Of a DNA stretch of 64,000 nucleotides, positions 17,117 to 25,096 are shown one piece after another. The notes below the pieces were generated by a model. The model saw only the letters and a program-made list of their open reading frames with translations, made no database searches and was not told the origin of the DNA. Source of the DNA: Clostridium sp. DSM 17811. Its GTDB lineage: Bacteria > Bacillota > Clostridia > Clostridiales > Clostridiaceae. The translations under genes were made by a program, and so were the position numbers. The first letter of the stretch is position 1; every line of letters starts with the position of its first letter. Location of the stretch: the NCBI RefSeq assembly GCF_018861905.1, contig NZ_JAHLDU010000002.1:124001-188000 (forward strand). The letters are read 5' to 3'.

Positions 17117-17132
17117 CTGTCACTTGTCGAAA
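17112..17132 (+). repeat. RAYT-associated repeat, copy 2
   Basis: Same GTGACTGTCACTTGTCG core as copies 1 and 3. It includes the TGA stop of the transposase (17114-17116). Downstream, CTTGTCGAAAAC is repeated once more instead of the GGTGCG words. Confidence 0.8.
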
Positions 17133-17169
17133 ACTCTTGTCGAAAACTACGACTGCAACTGAATAATCT

Positions 17170-17212
17170 AAATGTCCAAAGTTATTATAACTTTGGACAT
17201 TTAATTTTTTTA
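17170..17212 (+). terminator. terminator after the RAYT gene
   Basis: AAATGTCCAAAGTT (17170-17183) pairs perfectly with AACTTTGGACATTT (17189-17202), loop ATTAT, followed by AATTTTTTT. Confidence 0.9.
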
Positions 17213-17317
17213 ATGCTTTTATTTGCATATATATGGTAAAGTAATAATGGAAATAAATACAATAGAGTTAGAAACTTGTATTTAAATATAAAGTCCAAAT
17301 TTAAGGGGGCCCCATCA

Positions 17318-18091
17318 ATGGAAAGTATCATAACAATATATATTTTTATATTAGGACTATTAATAGGAAGTTTCTTGAATGTATGTATATATAGGATACC
17401 AAGAGGAGAAAGTATATCATATCCACCTTCTCACTGCACGTCATGTGGAAATAGGATAAAACCTTATGATCTTATACCGGTAATTAGTTGGATTTTTTTA
17501 AGAGGTAAATGTAGGAACTGTGGAGAGAAGATATCTATAAGATATGCACTTGTAGAACTTATGACAGCTGTACTTTTTATTTTAACTTATTTTCAATATG
17601 GATATAGTATTTACCTTGCAAAATATTTAATACTTATACCATTTTTAATTGTTATAGCTATGATAGATTATGATACTATGGAGGTTTATGCCATGACTAC
17701 ATGGCTTGCAATAGCTGTAGGTATTATTTCACTAGGAGTGAATTTTTATCTGGGAGAGCCGGTAATTGACTATATATATGGAGGGCTACTGGGTGCAGGT
17801 ATCATAACTTTTATTATTTTAATGTCAAAACTTATTTTAGGAACGGAGGGCATGGGTTGGGGAGATGTAGAAATTTGTGGGCTTTGTGGACTATTTTTAG
17901 GATTTAAACTAACATTTGTGATGATATTTTTTTCTTTTATAATTGGAGGGATAATTGGTGCTTATTTATTGAAGGTTAAGAAGAAAAATGGTAGATCTGA
18001 AATGGCATTTGGTCCATCTATTATAATGGCTACTTTGTTTATGATAATTTGGGGAGATAAAATTTTAAATTGGTACTTAGGTTTGTTTTAA
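17318..18091 (+). CDS. pilD: prepilin peptidase (leader peptidase / N-methyltransferase)
   Basis: A 257-aa polytopic membrane aspartyl protease that cleaves prepilin leaders and N-methylates the new end. The N-terminal methyltransferase domain has two CxxC pairs (CTSCG, CRNCG). The peptidase Asp residues are in AMIDYDTM and GWGDVEICG. The start is ATG 17318 after AAGGGGG; an upstream in-frame TTG at 17276 has no ribosome site. The substrate is probably the prepilin at 16013. Its 3' end is followed 3 bp later by repeat copy 3. Confidence 0.93.
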   Translation: MESIITIYIFILGLLIGSFLNVCIYRIPRGESISYPPSHCTSCGNRIKPYDLIPVISWIFLRGKCRNCGEKISIRYALVELMTAVLFILTYFQYGYSIYLAKYLILIPFLIVIAMIDYDTMEVYAMTTWLAIAVGIISLGVNFYLGEPVIDYIYGGLLGAGIITFIILMSKLILGTEGMGWGDVEICGLCGLFLGFKLTFVMIFFSFIIGGIIGAYLLKVKKKNGRSEMAFGPSIIMATLFMIIWGDKILNWYLGLF

Positions 18092-18093
18092 AG

Positions 18094-18131
18094 GGTGACT
18101 GTCACTTGTCGAAAGGTGCGAAGGTGCGAAG
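18094..18131 (+). repeat. RAYT-associated repeat, copy 3
   Basis: GTGACTGTCACTTGTCG followed by GAAA and GGTGCGAA twice. Nearly identical to copy 1 but 1.6 kb away, immediately after the prepilin peptidase stop. Confidence 0.8.
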
Positions 18132-18200
18132 TCATATTGGCTAATCTGATTAAAAGTTGTATAATAAGATATAGAAGAATGTTTATGAAGGGTTGATAAA

Positions 18201-18839
18201 ATGCACAATATATTGCACAGAATGAAAACTAAGCTTAAGAAAAGATATATTAAGCCAAAGAGAAGTGATTATCTTCAAAAGATTTATGAACGAAATCCTA
18301 CTACAGGAAATTACGTTATACAGGTAGGGATAGATAAGTATACTGATATATTTAATGACTGGGATAATGCCCCATTTAGAAAAAGAGATATGGATCCGGA
18401 TTTAGTGATTTTTCTTGAAAATTGTTTTGAAGAAATTCCGGAAAAATACGGAGTAGATATATGTTTTTATTTACCAAAAGGTGAAAAAGACATAAACCGA
18501 GAAGAATCGTTAATTGCAGGAATTAAAACTTACTACTCCTTTTATTTACATCAAGAAATTAAAATACTAAAGAATAATTATCATAAGATATTTAAGTATG
18601 TACTCATAGCTCTTAGCCTATTAGGTGTATCTGTTTTTTTAGGTTCGAGTGGTGATAAAAATATAATACTTGGAACCATACAACAAGGATTTAACATAGG
18701 TGGATGGGTATTTTTATGGGAAGTTATTTCGATGGTGTTTTTTCCTGGACGTGAAGTTAGTTCTGAAATTAGCAAATACCAAAGATTTTTAAACTCATTA
18801 ATATATTTCAAATATGGTAATGAGAATCCATTGCCATAA
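18201..18839 (+). CDS. hypothetical membrane protein
   Basis: A 212-aa protein starting at ATG after AAGGG. It has a basic N-terminus, a soluble region (residues 20-125) with DWDNAPFRKRDMDPDL, and two transmembrane helices at about 131-149 and 158-177 around a short loop. A cytosolic tail of about 30 residues follows. No catalytic motif is evident and the family is not recognised. It stands alone between repeat copy 3 and a bidirectional terminator. Confidence 0.65.
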   Translation: MHNILHRMKTKLKKRYIKPKRSDYLQKIYERNPTTGNYVIQVGIDKYTDIFNDWDNAPFRKRDMDPDLVIFLENCFEEIPEKYGVDICFYLPKGEKDINREESLIAGIKTYYSFYLHQEIKILKNNYHKIFKYVLIALSLLGVSVFLGSSGDKNIILGTIQQGFNIGGWVFLWEVISMVFFPGREVSSEISKYQRFLNSLIYFKYGNENPLP

Positions 18840-18841
18840 TA

Positions 18842-18884
18842 AATAATAAAACTCTATGAAAATATTTCATAGGGTTTTATTATT
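18842..18884. terminator. bidirectional terminator
   Basis: AATAATAAAACTCTATGAAA (18842-18861) pairs with 18865-18884 with one G-T/mismatch and a 3-nt loop, between two convergent genes. Confidence 0.85.
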
Positions 18885-18928
18885 TGTTAGTACATTATAA
18901 AAGAATTATTATTGGGTTCCATTTTTAT

Positions 18929-20158
18929 TTATAATTTAAAGGCTTTATCTAAGAATGTGTATTTTGGAAGACCATTTTCTATTGCTATTTTTGGTTCGCC
19001 CATAATTAATGGAAGTGTGTACTCATAAGCAGCGCGAGTTACATTGTTACCTTCTTCGTTTATCCATTCTTTAGGGAAGTATTTAATTTTATTTGCAACT
19101 TTTGAAGTTTCAAGTGCAAAAGTTTCTGAAGTATAAGGGGTATTTGACAGCCTTCTTATACCTATCATGTTTCCGCTAATTCCGTGAATAGAGTACTCAG
19201 CTGCAGCTTTTCCTACCTCGAAGGCTTCATCTATATCTGTTTGAGAAGCGCAGTGCATAGAGCAACGTTGAAGTGTGGAAAGTTCTAAAACTCTAACTTT
19301 CTGTGCAGTATTAGTGTTTAAAATTAAATTTTTCAGGAAGCCACATACTCCACCTAACTGAGTGTGTCCAAACTTATCATGACTGGTACCTTCCGCTTCA
19401 CCTACAAAATTACCTTCTTTAGTTCGGATTCCCTCAGATACTACCACAAAAACATGATTTTTTTCAGTGAGTTTTTTAGCTACATCTTCTATAAATTTAT
19501 CAGGACTGAAAGTCACTTCTGGTAAATATATGAAATCTGCAACAGGACTACCGTTAATAGTTGCTATGCAAGCACTGGCTGCAAGCCAACCGGTATCGCG
19601 TCCCATTGTTTCAAGTATGAAGACACCTTTTGGGGAGTATACACTGGCATCTAGGAAGTTCTCAAGAACTGATGTAGCAATTAGTTTAGCTGCACTTCCA
19701 AAGCCGGGTGTATGATCCATAATTGGTAGGTCATTATCTATAGTTTTTGGTATGCCAATAAATTTTACATCTTTATTGTGCTTATTTGCATAAATACTAA
19801 ATTTATGCACAGTATCTTGAGAATCATTTCCACCTATATAAAAGAAAGTTTTAATTTCGTATTCTTCTAATATTTCAAAAATTTTTATATATTCTTCATT
19901 GTTTTCTTCAAATGATTTTAACTTATACCTACATGAACCAAGACCTGAAGAGGGAGTATACTTTAATCCATTAACTTCATCGTAATTAATGTCAGATAGA
20001 TTTACAATATGTTTGTTTAGAATACCTTGAATCCCATTTATTCCGGCATACACGTTATCATAATAATGAGAGCTAATGTTTGACTCAAGAATGCCTATAG
20101 CACTAGCATTAATTACAGACGTTGGACCACCTGATTGTGCTACTATACAATTTTTCAT
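18929..20158 (-). CDS. pfp: 6-phosphofructokinase, PPi-dependent type
   Basis: A 409-aa phosphofructokinase of glycolysis. GGNDSQDT has Asp where ATP enzymes have Gly (GGDGS), and PKTIDNDL has Lys where ATP enzymes have Gly (PGTIDND). Both are hallmarks of pyrophosphate use. Other motifs are QSGGPTSVINAS, SSGLGSCR and ETMGRDTGWLA. The length is also nearer the PPi group than the ~320-aa bacterial ATP enzyme. The start follows AAAGGAG. The gene is monocistronic, with an 11-bp inverted repeat in its promoter region (20192-20221). The phosphoryl donor is inferred, not proven. Confidence 0.88.
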   Translation of the reverse strand: MKNCIVAQSGGPTSVINASAIGILESNISSHYYDNVYAGINGIQGILNKHIVNLSDINYDEVNGLKYTPSSGLGSCRYKLKSFEENNEEYIKIFEILEEYEIKTFFYIGGNDSQDTVHKFSIYANKHNKDVKFIGIPKTIDNDLPIMDHTPGFGSAAKLIATSVLENFLDASVYSPKGVFILETMGRDTGWLAASACIATINGSPVADFIYLPEVTFSPDKFIEDVAKKLTEKNHVFVVVSEGIRTKEGNFVGEAEGTSHDKFGHTQLGGVCGFLKNLILNTNTAQKVRVLELSTLQRCSMHCASQTDIDEAFEVGKAAAEYSIHGISGNMIGIRRLSNTPYTSETFALETSKVANKIKYFPKEWINEEGNNVTRAAYEYTLPLIMGEPKIAIENGLPKYTFLDKAFKL

Positions 20159-20191
20159 ATAAGATTTCTCCTTTAAAAGTATTTAATTATA

Positions 20192-20221
20192 ATAATAATT
20201 AACATATCCATTAATTATTAT
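20192..20221 (-). promoter_or_regulatory. inverted repeat upstream of phosphofructokinase
   Basis: ATAATAATTAA (20192-20202) and its exact complement (20211-20221), 8-nt spacer, 34 bp before the pfp start. Possible operator, but such AT-rich repeats arise easily by chance. Confidence 0.35.
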
Positions 20222-20372
20222 AAGGTAGATAAAAACAAATAACAAGAATATCATTTCAAAATAAAAATATTGTATAAATTCAAAGACTAATTATAATATT
20301 AATGATAAAATATATTTATGATATTTTAAAATTTCTGTTAAGTTTTTGTTATATAAAATCAGGAGGGATATA

Positions 20373-22736
20373 ATGCCAATCAATAATATAAACCATAAAG
20401 AGGGACATAAGAATAACATAATTTTAAAAGAAGTTAATATAAAAGGAAATTTGTGTGGTGAATTTGCGGAGTATACTATCGACCATGTATATGAGAACAA
20501 AGGAAGCAATGATGTTGAAGCAATTTATACTTTCCCGGTGCCAGAGGGGGCTGTTATATCAGGGTTTGAGGCAGTGCTCGGTGGGCGGACTATAAAGGGT
20601 TTAATACAAGATAAAGAAGAAGCAAATAAAATATATGAGAATTTTAAAAATAATGATAATAATACTTTTTTGCTCGAGGAATTTAGAGATAATATAATTA
20701 GAATAGTTATTGGTAAGATAATCTCTAATGAAGTTGTTCAAATAAAAGTATCATATATAGAGGAACTTAGTTATGAAAATAGAAATTTAAAATTAATTAT
20801 TCCGACGATAATAACTCCAATAAATCTTTCTAGAGAGAATGAATTACTTACTTGCGAAAATGGAATCATTAATAAAAACGATAATTACAAATTCACTTTA
20901 AGTTTATTAGTAGAATCTTTAACAAAATTAGAATTCAAGTGTTCTTCTCATAAATTAAAGGTTGAATATGAAGAAAATAATTTATATAAAGTGACACTTG
21001 CTGGAAAAAATCAAAGAATGGATGAAGATTTAGAAATAATACTGGAAGAGCAAGAGAAGGTAGAAACTACAGGAATGATATATGATTATCCGAGAGAGGA
21101 CAAAGGGATTTTATATTTAAGATTCATTCCAGAGATTGAAATAGATCAAATAATCTCCGGAGAAAATTATATTTTTCTTCTAGATATATCAGAATCAATG
21201 GGTGGAGACAAGTTAACAGAGGGCAAAAATGCTCTTCAGTTATGTTTAAGAAATTTAGCAGTAGGAGATACATTTAATATTGTTGCTTTTGGAGATGAAC
21301 TTCATTATTTTTCTAAAGAAATAAAGGTTGAATTTAATGAAGAAAATTTGAGTGCTGCAAGTAAATGGATTAAAGAACTTTTCGCTGAAAAGGATGCAGC
21401 TATTTTTGATGCAATAAAATATGCTCTCCTTGATAAAGATGATAAAGCAGAAAATATAATATTTTTATTTACAGACGATGCAGCTTACGATGAAAAAGAA
21501 ATATTGGATTTTGTAGAAGATAATATTAAAGAAAGTAGAATATTCCCTTTTGGGATAAATACCTCAGTAAATAGCTATTTTATTAACAAATTAGCTAGAA
21601 TTAGTTATGGCGCTGCAGAAGTTATAAATCCTGATGAGCGAATTGAAGATATAGTACTTAAACAATTTAATAGAATTAAAAATCCGATAGTTACTGATAT
21701 TGAAATAGATTGGGGTAAAATGAAGGTTGAAACAACATTCCCAAGAACTATTGAATATATGTATGATAAAGAACCATTTTCTATTTTTGCGAAGGTTAAC
21801 GGAGAAGTTGGCGGAGTTGTAATATTAAAAGGGAAAGTAGGAAAAAATAGAATTCAGAGAGTAATTTTCTTGAATGATCTAGAACTTGAGGAGAATGTTA
21901 ATCTAATTGAAAAAATGTGGTACAAAAAACGAATAGAATCACTTCAACATAGAGTTAAATATGAACGAGGAGAACTTCAAGAAGCAATGAATAATAAGAT
22001 TGTTGAAATCTCTAAAAAGGTTGGTATAATATGCAAAGAAACCGCGTTTATTCTTTATGAGGAAATGGAAGATCCAATAGTAGGCATAAGAATAAGAGAG
22101 ATTTTACCTGTTAAAACAACGAAAAGATTACAACCCTTTTATGGAGATTTAGCTGAGGATTCTGAATCAACATCATTTTATTACAAAGATGTTTCAAAAC
22201 AAGAAGATGACAATGATAAATATGAAAACTATAATAGAAATGAGTTACTTAGACTTTTAGCTTCTAATCAATTTGCTAGTGGTGCCTTTGGTATAAATGC
22301 TAAAGACACTTTAGAAAATAATATAAAATACACTATAAAGACAATATTAGCATTTATGATAGGCAGCGGAGACATAAAAATATATAAGAATCAATTAAAT
22401 AAATCATTAGAATTTTTAAATAAAACATTACAAAGTATTGACATAAATTTAAATGATGAATTAAATTTAAAGAAACAAGATTATTTAAGTTTATTGTTAG
22501 TTTTTAAATTGTCTATAAAAAAAGATGTAGCTTTGTCTTTCCACAAAGAAAATATTTTAAAGAAAATTCAAGAAATTGAAGAAAAATTTCAATATCAAAA
22601 TGTTAATGTAGATGAGATCCAAAAAGAATTTGTTAACGGTTTAAAGTTAGAATTTGAGGGATTAAATGCAGGATCTAATCAGTATAAGGATACAATTGAT
22701 TTTATAATTAATACAACAATCTTAAAAAACATTTAA
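20373..22736 (+). CDS. VIT and von Willebrand A domain protein
   Basis: A 787-aa protein. An N-terminal VIT domain (about 1-130; GNLCGEFAEYTIDHVYENKG, YTFPVPEGAVISGFE) is followed by a VWA domain (about 250-410) with the MIDAS motif DISESMG and a later Thr/Asp (LFTDDAAYD). The C-terminal 350 residues are helical and unassigned. There is no signal peptide, so it is probably cytosolic. VIT-VWA proteins bind partners through Mg2+; the function of the bacterial ones is mostly unknown. The start is ATG 20373 after AGGAGG; an upstream in-frame codon at 20346 precedes that site. Confidence 0.88.
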   Translation: MPINNINHKEGHKNNIILKEVNIKGNLCGEFAEYTIDHVYENKGSNDVEAIYTFPVPEGAVISGFEAVLGGRTIKGLIQDKEEANKIYENFKNNDNNTFLLEEFRDNIIRIVIGKIISNEVVQIKVSYIEELSYENRNLKLIIPTIITPINLSRENELLTCENGIINKNDNYKFTLSLLVESLTKLEFKCSSHKLKVEYEENNLYKVTLAGKNQRMDEDLEIILEEQEKVETTGMIYDYPREDKGILYLRFIPEIEIDQIISGENYIFLLDISESMGGDKLTEGKNALQLCLRNLAVGDTFNIVAFGDELHYFSKEIKVEFNEENLSAASKWIKELFAEKDAAIFDAIKYALLDKDDKAENIIFLFTDDAAYDEKEILDFVEDNIKESRIFPFGINTSVNSYFINKLARISYGAAEVINPDERIEDIVLKQFNRIKNPIVTDIEIDWGKMKVETTFPRTIEYMYDKEPFSIFAKVNGEVGGVVILKGKVGKNRIQRVIFLNDLELEENVNLIEKMWYKKRIESLQHRVKYERGELQEAMNNKIVEISKKVGIICKETAFILYEEMEDPIVGIRIREILPVKTTKRLQPFYGDLAEDSESTSFYYKDVSKQEDDNDKYENYNRNELLRLLASNQFASGAFGINAKDTLENNIKYTIKTILAFMIGSGDIKIYKNQLNKSLEFLNKTLQSIDINLNDELNLKKQDYLSLLLVFKLSIKKDVALSFHKENILKKIQEIEEKFQYQNVNVDEIQKEFVNGLKLEFEGLNAGSNQYKDTIDFIINTTILKNI

Positions 22737-22741
22737 ATATG

Positions 22742-22770
22742 AAAATCCTACATATATATGTGGGATTTTT
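22742..22770 (+). terminator. terminator after the VIT/VWA gene
   Basis: AAATCCTACATAT pairs with ATATGTGGGATTT (one G-T), followed by TT G TCTT. Confidence 0.7.
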
Positions 22771-22863
22771 GTCTTAGTTTTAATAAAAAAATAAAGAAGC
22801 TGAAAATAGCAAAAAAATACATATTGTTTATTTTAAGGGAGCTTAATATAAGGAAGTAGGGTA

Positions 22864-23613
22864 ATGATAAGTGAAGGTATAAAAGATTTAAAATATTATG
22901 ACTCAGAAATAATTATAAAAAGAAATAATATAAGAAATCTATTCATTAGTAAATCTAAAAATGTAAAAACAGGTGATATACAATGTATGTCAAATGATGA
23001 CCTGGAAAGTTTATTCCATTTATATGATGAAGAATTCTTTGATTTTTATTTTAGAAGAAAATTTAAGGGGACTTTAAAATTTTCATTATCTACAAGAATG
23101 ACGTCAGCTGCAGGAAAAACTATATATAGTAGGAAAATAAAACTATTAGAAGAATCAGAAGAAACTTATGAAATTAGGATGGGCATAAAATTCTTTTTTC
23201 AGTATTATAAGGTTGAAAGAGATAAGATTGTATCGGGAATTAAAACAAAAGATTCATTAGAGGCATTTCAAATAGTATTTGAACATGAATTATGCCATTT
23301 AATTGAGTTACATCTTTACAAAGAATCTAGTTGCAAAAAGATTAGGTTTAAAACTATGGTTTATAATATGTTTGCTCATACAGATGTGGTTCACCAATTG
23401 CCAAGTCAAAAAGAAATAATATCTGAAAAATATGGATTGATAATAGGACAAAAGGTAAGTTTTTTGAATGATGGTAATAGATATAATGGCTTCATATATA
23501 AAATTAACAAAAGAGCAACAGTTATGGTAAAGGATAATAAGGGGACGTATAGAGATGAAATAGGTAATAAGTATTCTAAGTGGTATGTAGAATTTGGAAA
23601 ACTTAACTATTAG
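22864..23613 (+). CDS. SprT-like zinc metalloprotease-family protein
   Basis: A 249-aa protein. The central domain has FEHELCHLIELH, an HExxH zinc motif of the SprT-like type, after a beta segment (LKFSLSTRMTSAAG) typical of that fold; a third His may come from AHTDVVHQLP. The C-terminal 60 residues (LIIGQKVSFLNDGNRYNGFI) form a small SH3-like domain, as is common after SprT cores. Family members act in DNA-protein crosslink handling in eukaryotes; bacterial roles are unclear. The ATG at 22864 follows GGAAGTAGGG. Confidence 0.75.
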   Translation: MISEGIKDLKYYDSEIIIKRNNIRNLFISKSKNVKTGDIQCMSNDDLESLFHLYDEEFFDFYFRRKFKGTLKFSLSTRMTSAAGKTIYSRKIKLLEESEETYEIRMGIKFFFQYYKVERDKIVSGIKTKDSLEAFQIVFEHELCHLIELHLYKESSCKKIRFKTMVYNMFAHTDVVHQLPSQKEIISEKYGLIIGQKVSFLNDGNRYNGFIYKINKRATVMVKDNKGTYRDEIGNKYSKWYVEFGKLNY

Positions 23614-23727
23614 AAAGATAAATACTTTATTTTATAATATATGATATAATTTAGTAATAATTGATAATAAAATTTTAAATTATCTTTAATAAAATTAATA
23701 TAATACTTTAATAGGAAGGTGACAAAA

Positions 23728-24336
23728 ATGAAAAAATTTCTTTCAGTAATATTATGTGGTGTAGTTGTCTTTACATTAGCTGCTTGTGGAAAAACTGAGG
23801 TAAAAGACACTGCCACAAAAAGCGAAGTAAAAGATGAATCAACAGTTGCAACTAAAGTAGAGAAACCAGCAGCTACAGTGGCGCCTACAGTTACACCAGC
23901 AGTTAAAAATGAAGATATAAAAAGTAGAGAAGTTGTATTGTATTTTAGTGATGACCAAGCTATGTACTTTGCCTCAGAAAAAAGAACAATAACATCACCT
24001 ACAGCTAAGTCAATTGTAGAGGAATTAGTAAAGGGACCAGTTACTAAAAGTGGTAGCACAGCAAAAACATATGCAACATTGCCTACAAGTCTACAAGTGT
24101 CAGATGTGCAAATTAAAGAAAAGATAGCCTATGTTAATTTAAAAGGTGAATTAAAGGTAAATGGATCAGCAGGAGAGCAAATGGCTTTATTTTCAATAGT
24201 TAATACATTAGTTTTAGATAAGGAATTAGGTATTACAAAGGTTCAGTTTCTTCTTGCTGGAGAAAAGGTTAAGTCTATTGGTGGTCAATATGATGTTAGT
24301 GAACCTATGAGTGAAAATAAAGAAATGATGAAATAA
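23728..24336 (+). CDS. GerMN-domain lipoprotein
   Basis: A 202-aa protein from ATG 23728 (GGAAGGTGA upstream; the GTG at 23719 overlaps that site). A lipoprotein signal, LSVILCGVVVFTLAACG, has a LAAC lipobox. A Thr/Lys/Val-rich linker (about 22-65) leads to a GerMN domain (REVVLYFSDDQAMYF ... IVEELVKGP ... VNLKGEL ... IVNTLV). GerM is a spore germination/sporulation lipoprotein, and the domain is also found in vegetative envelope proteins. It would be anchored at the outer face of the membrane. A long hairpin follows 40 bp later. Confidence 0.88.
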   Translation: MKKFLSVILCGVVVFTLAACGKTEVKDTATKSEVKDESTVATKVEKPAATVAPTVTPAVKNEDIKSREVVLYFSDDQAMYFASEKRTITSPTAKSIVEELVKGPVTKSGSTAKTYATLPTSLQVSDVQIKEKIAYVNLKGELKVNGSAGEQMALFSIVNTLVLDKELGITKVQFLLAGEKVKSIGGQYDVSEPMSENKEMMK

Positions 24337-24375
24337 TACAAAGTAGGTAACAATATTATAGTTTTTATAAAATGT

Positions 24376-24478
24376 TAAAGGCAAGTTTTATACTAGGTAC
24401 AAATAAATAAATAACAAAACAATATGCTAGTCTATTTGTTTTGTTGTTTGTTTTTATGTACCTAAAAACTTGCCTTTT
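24376..24478. repeat. long imperfect hairpin (~100 nt)
   Basis: AAAGGCAAGTTTT, then AGGTACA and ACAAAACAAATA on the left pair with TATTTGTTTTGT, TGTACCT and AAAACTTGCCTTT on the right. Short A/T-rich bulges separate the blocks, and the loop near 24425-24433 is small. It may terminate the GerMN gene but is far longer than the other terminators here, and resembles a MITE end-to-end fold or a structured RNA. Confidence 0.65.
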
Positions 24479-24515
24479 ACCCTAGGGATTTTTTGACAAC
24501 CTAAAATGATTTTCA

Positions 24516-24947
24516 CTACAACCCATACACATACTTACACACCCATATTATATCTTTCGACAACATACAAGCATTACAGTACATGTATACATCTTTGCTC
24601 GACAATATGGAACCCCTTGGGAGCTAAAAATAATCTCTCGACCAAGAAAAACCCCTAGTTTTATAAAGATGACATCAATATAAATAGTTAAAAACAATGC
24701 TAGTTTATTTTTGTGTCTTAATAAAACCTGCGGAGACCCATATCATCTTAGCTCGAACATTACACATCCGGGAGAACCATATATATACAGTTAGGCACAT
24801 ATACAGCTGTTAAGAACCCATAATAATCTTCCCGCCGGCATATAAAAAACCTTAGCAGATCTCATATACACCTTAGGCCGAACACTCTAAAGCTATTTCA
24901 GCCTACAAGCACTCTAGGCTCAACCATTTTAAATCATCTACTAACAT
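24516..24947. repeat. degenerate tandem array of ~40-bp units
   Basis: About nine diverged units start near 24516, 24541, 24585, 24622, 24735, 24774, 24814, 24859 and 24900. The last five starts are 39, 40, 45 and 41 bp apart. A rough consensus is GAACCCATATnATCTT followed by nGCTCGAACAT and ~12 variable bases. The array breaks between units 4 and 5. The plus strand is rich in C and poor in G. No ORF or known RNA family was found in this 700-bp gap upstream of the yhaO-like gene. Confidence 0.6.
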
Positions 24948-25096
24948 TATTGTATGCTCTTTTTAATTTATTATACTATTAGGTCTTATAAAATAATAAC
25001 TAGTTAAAAGACTAGATTTTTTTCGCCTTTAAGGAATTGTAATTATATTTATTTTTGATTTTTATGGTAAAATATATAATAGGTGGTGGAGAGATA

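Noticed and set aside
23610-24059. 149-codon open frame on the minus strand
   Set aside because: It is a shadow of the GerMN lipoprotein gene in the opposite strand; Thr/Val-rich sequence without a ribosome site.
24516-24947. Possible degraded CRISPR array
   Set aside because: Units are not nearly identical, no fixed-length unique spacers can be defined, and no cas gene is in the window.
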